Positions 61,712 through 64,000 of a stretch of DNA of 64,000 nt are shown here, in pieces. Origin of the DNA: Cucumis sativus (Eukaryota; Streptophyta; Magnoliopsida; Cucurbitales; Cucurbitaceae); assembly GCF_000004075.3 (NCBI RefSeq), contig NC_026659.2:14019473-14083472 (forward strand), read 5' to 3'. The translations under genes were made by a program, and so were the position numbers. Below the pieces are notes generated by a model, which had not been told where the DNA came from, did no database searches, and was given only the letters and a program-made list of their open reading frames with translations. The number at the start of each line of letters is the position of its first letter. Positions within the stretch are counted from its first letter, which is position 1.

Positions 61712-64000
61712 TTATGTAGGTATCCATGTGCCTTCACAATCTGCTCGTACGTATGTTAAGATGTTGTCATCCAAGTCATTATTTAAGTCAACATCTGGCA
61801 TACCATTGGGTATTCCTTCACACTGTAGTATTGTATCACCAAGTTCATCGTTATTATATCTATCTTCAAAGTCTCTTTGTGGTGGAGTAAGCACAACTGA
61901 CCATCTAACATCGCTTGGATCCTCAACATAAAAAACTTGTTTTGCTTGACAATTGCTAGTATGAAGGAGTCTCACTTGTGTTCTACTCTATTTAAATCAA
62001 CTAAGACATAGCCAAGTTCATTAATCCGAACACCGCCATTGTTTTGAACCCAATCACATTTAAACACAGGAACATTAAACGTATAATAATTCAGTTCCCA
62101 TATCTCTTGTATGACTCCATAAAATGACATATCTCCGATGACCAGATTTTTATCTTTAGAACTAGACACTTGCATTGTTTTTGCAACTAAGCTAACTCCA
62201 CTGTTTTGTCACTTCGTTCTTTATCACAAGATTGTGTGTGATAGCGACATCCATTGATTGCATAACCACTATATCTAATAACAAAAGGATGAGGGCCATG
62301 AGCAATCCATCGTAAGTTATCTGAAACTCCAGCATTTCCAACTTCAAGCTCAGTTGATACCTAAATTACTATGTTCAGCACTATACCTCTTCTCGTAGCC
62401 AATGTATAAAAGTTCGATTATGTTCCTCTTGAAGCCATTTTTGATTTCTAGACTTATTCCGATATTGTAGTTGCAAAGTCTTCATATGTTTTCTTTGTAG
62501 TCATCAATTCAAACATTGTAATATAGTTAGATTAAGTATATAAAAGTGAATAAAACAATCAAGAAAGCAAGAAAATACTTACTCTGTATATGGTTGGACA
62601 TCGACTGTATTTTCCAAAACATATTGATGAGCTTGATGTAGAAGTTCTTGTTGAGGTTTGAAAGGAACTCCCATGGACAATGGTCTACCAATGTTTGAAG
62701 TATCTAAATGGTCTTGTGACTTGCGAGTCCCAAGTCCAATGGGATCTACTCCAGATAAGAAATCAGTACAAAATTCAACAGCTTCTTCTATTAAATAACT
62801 TTCAGCAATACAACCTTCTGGACGATATCTATTCCTCACAGAGTTTTTAATGACCTTCATGAATCTTTCAAAGGGATACATCCATCGAAGATATATAGGG
62901 CCACAAAGTTTGACTTCTCTAACTATGTGTACTGTGAGATGAATCATGATTGTGAAGAATGAAGGGGGAAAATACTTTTCAAACAAACACAATGTTACCA
63001 CAATATCTTCTTCCAACTTGTCTAGTTGTTGTACGTCTAATACCTTGTTGCATACAGAATTGAAAAAGACGCACAACCTAGTTATAGCATAACGAACATG
63101 TTTCGGTAGCACTGATCTTATCGCAATGGGAAACAACTGTTGTATGAGCACATGACAATCATGAGATTTTAAACTATTAAGTTTTAAATCTGTCATTGAC
63201 ACAAGGTTTCTAATATTGGAAGAGTAACCTTCAGGAACCTTTATTTCAGACAAAGTCTTCAAAACACATCGTTTTTCATCCTTTGTAAGAGTATAACACG
63301 CGGGCGGAATGAATATTTTCTTTTCACTACTGATAGGGGCAAGCTCTGGTCGAAGTTTTAGATCAACTAAATCGCGTCTAGCATTCAATCCATCCTTACT
63401 TTTCCCAGGAATATCAAGAAGTGTACCTAAGATATTCATGCAAACATTTTTTTCAATGTGCATCACATCTAAACAATGTCTAACATGAAGATCCTTCCAG
63501 TATGGCAACTCAAAAAAAGAAGATAATCTATTCCAACAAATTTTGTCACTTCTGTTCATCAATCGTTTCTTATGGTTCTTCTTCCCTCTAGAAAATTCAA
63601 GATCTTTCAATTTTAAATACACATCCTCCCCAGAAAGTGGCTCTGGAATTGTATCAAGTTCTTTTTTACCATTGAATGACTTCTTTTGTCGTCGATACGG
63701 ATGATTTCGTGCCAAAAATCTACGATGTCCAAGGTATGCCATTTTCTTCCCATACTTTAACCTTATAGAATTTGTATTATCTCCACAAATTGGGCATGCT
63801 TTATACCCTTTCACACAACATCCACTAAGGTTACCATATGCAGGAAAATCATTGATTGTCCACAACAAAACTGACCTTAAGTTGAATGGTTCTTCTCGAT
63901 AAGCATCATAACATTCAACACCACTTTCCCATAAAAGTTTTAAATCTTCAATTAGTGGTGCTAAGTATATGCCTATGTCATCCCCTAGTTGTTTTGGTCC
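61712..64000 (-). pseudogene. TNP2-type CACTA transposase, partial at the edge and frame-broken at its C-terminus
   Basis: The main exon, 62579 to the window end, is open throughout and codes the Transposase_21 core (GPKQLGDDIGIYLAPLIEDL at the edge; WTINDFPAYGNLSGC with CCVKGYKACPICGD; LHVRHCLDVMHIEKNVCMNI) and a DUF4218-like segment (LKSHDCHVLIQQLFPIAIRS; MYPFERFMKVIKN). It ends at a good donor, CAGA|gtaagt (62578). Further exons follow: 62380-62490 (KWLQEEHNRTFIHWLREE), 62210-62345 (RWIAHGPHPFVIRYSGYAIN), then DUF4216 at 61712-62190 (VIQEIWELNYYTFNVPVFKC; QAKQVFYVEDPSDVRWSVVL). A shift near 62220, a TGA near 61972 and a further shift just after it interrupt the C-terminal half. TNP2 proteins bind and cut the CACTA ends. 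The N-terminus lies outside. Confidence 0.88.

Larger units (their letters stand above)
57935..64000 (-). mobile_element. Second CACTA element of the same family, with transposase, running off the right edge
   Basis: It starts CACTACTACAAAAACAGACT, one base from each end of the 6.3-kb copy. The next 120 bp (tgtcaagagaaggctctc, then ggttttaaaaccgtcgttga, then cgtcaagaaaggcaaagttc) align closely with the inverted right end of that copy, so both belong to one family. Sub-terminal repeats extend to about 58345. The two genes, both on the minus strand, are the accessory gene (58806-61550) and the transposase (61712 to beyond 64000), so this terminus is the 3' side. The 3 bases before it are TAA; the other end and its duplication lie outside. 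Stops and shifts in both genes make this copy unlikely to be autonomous now. Confidence 0.9.

Overview
The window is nuclear DNA of a flowering plant. It is AT-rich, its genes are split by GT-AG introns, and dispersed elements of copia, CACTA, MULE and LTR type fill much of it. Several repeats (for example near 6780-7260, 14520-14740 and 39700-39800) look like families I associate with Cucurbitaceae such as melon or cucumber. That family assignment is inference from memory; species cannot be read from the sequence alone.

Layout, left to right. 1-3920: a 5'-truncated Ty1/copia retrotransposon on the minus strand, running off the left edge, with an open pol frame but two one-base frameshifts around gag. 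4010-5798: AT-rich sequence ending in a worn CACTA-type terminus. 5800-8640: low-complexity AT-rich DNA with a 100-bp TA microsatellite. 8690-10340: a decayed MULE transposase on the minus strand. 10847-13003: an intact single-exon LRR receptor-like protein related to phytosulfokine receptors but without a kinase. 13004-19832: intergenic, with a fold-back element and a fragment of a CACTA accessory gene. 19833-23576: a seven-exon DUF3755 gene. 27527-34527: a six-exon glutaredoxin-DEP-DUF547 gene. 34530-45200: a 10.7-kb gene desert of microsatellites and probable LTR debris. 45436-47463: a four-exon NPH3-like BTB gene.

From 48243 to the right edge there is a nested transposon cluster. A CACTA-like end (48243-48828) is interrupted by a complete 6313-bp CACTA element (48829-55141, 3-bp target duplication TTC). 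That element carries a solo LTR (49390-51310, 5-bp duplication AACAC) and a broken potato-inhibitor-I gene on its minus strand. A frameshifted ZAT-like C2H2 zinc-finger fragment lies between elements. A second member of the same CACTA family starts at 57935 and leaves the window; it holds a TNP2-type transposase and a multi-exon accessory gene ending in a Ulp1-like cysteine protease domain, both broken by stops and shifts.

Four host genes look functional: the LRR-RLP, the DUF3755 protein, the Grx-DEP-DUF547 protein and the NPH3-like protein. They are not an operon and share no obvious pathway. The most notable material is the CACTA family: one copy shows protease-inhibitor gene capture, the other has a transposase plus Ulp1-like protease gene layout, and the nesting gives an order of insertions.
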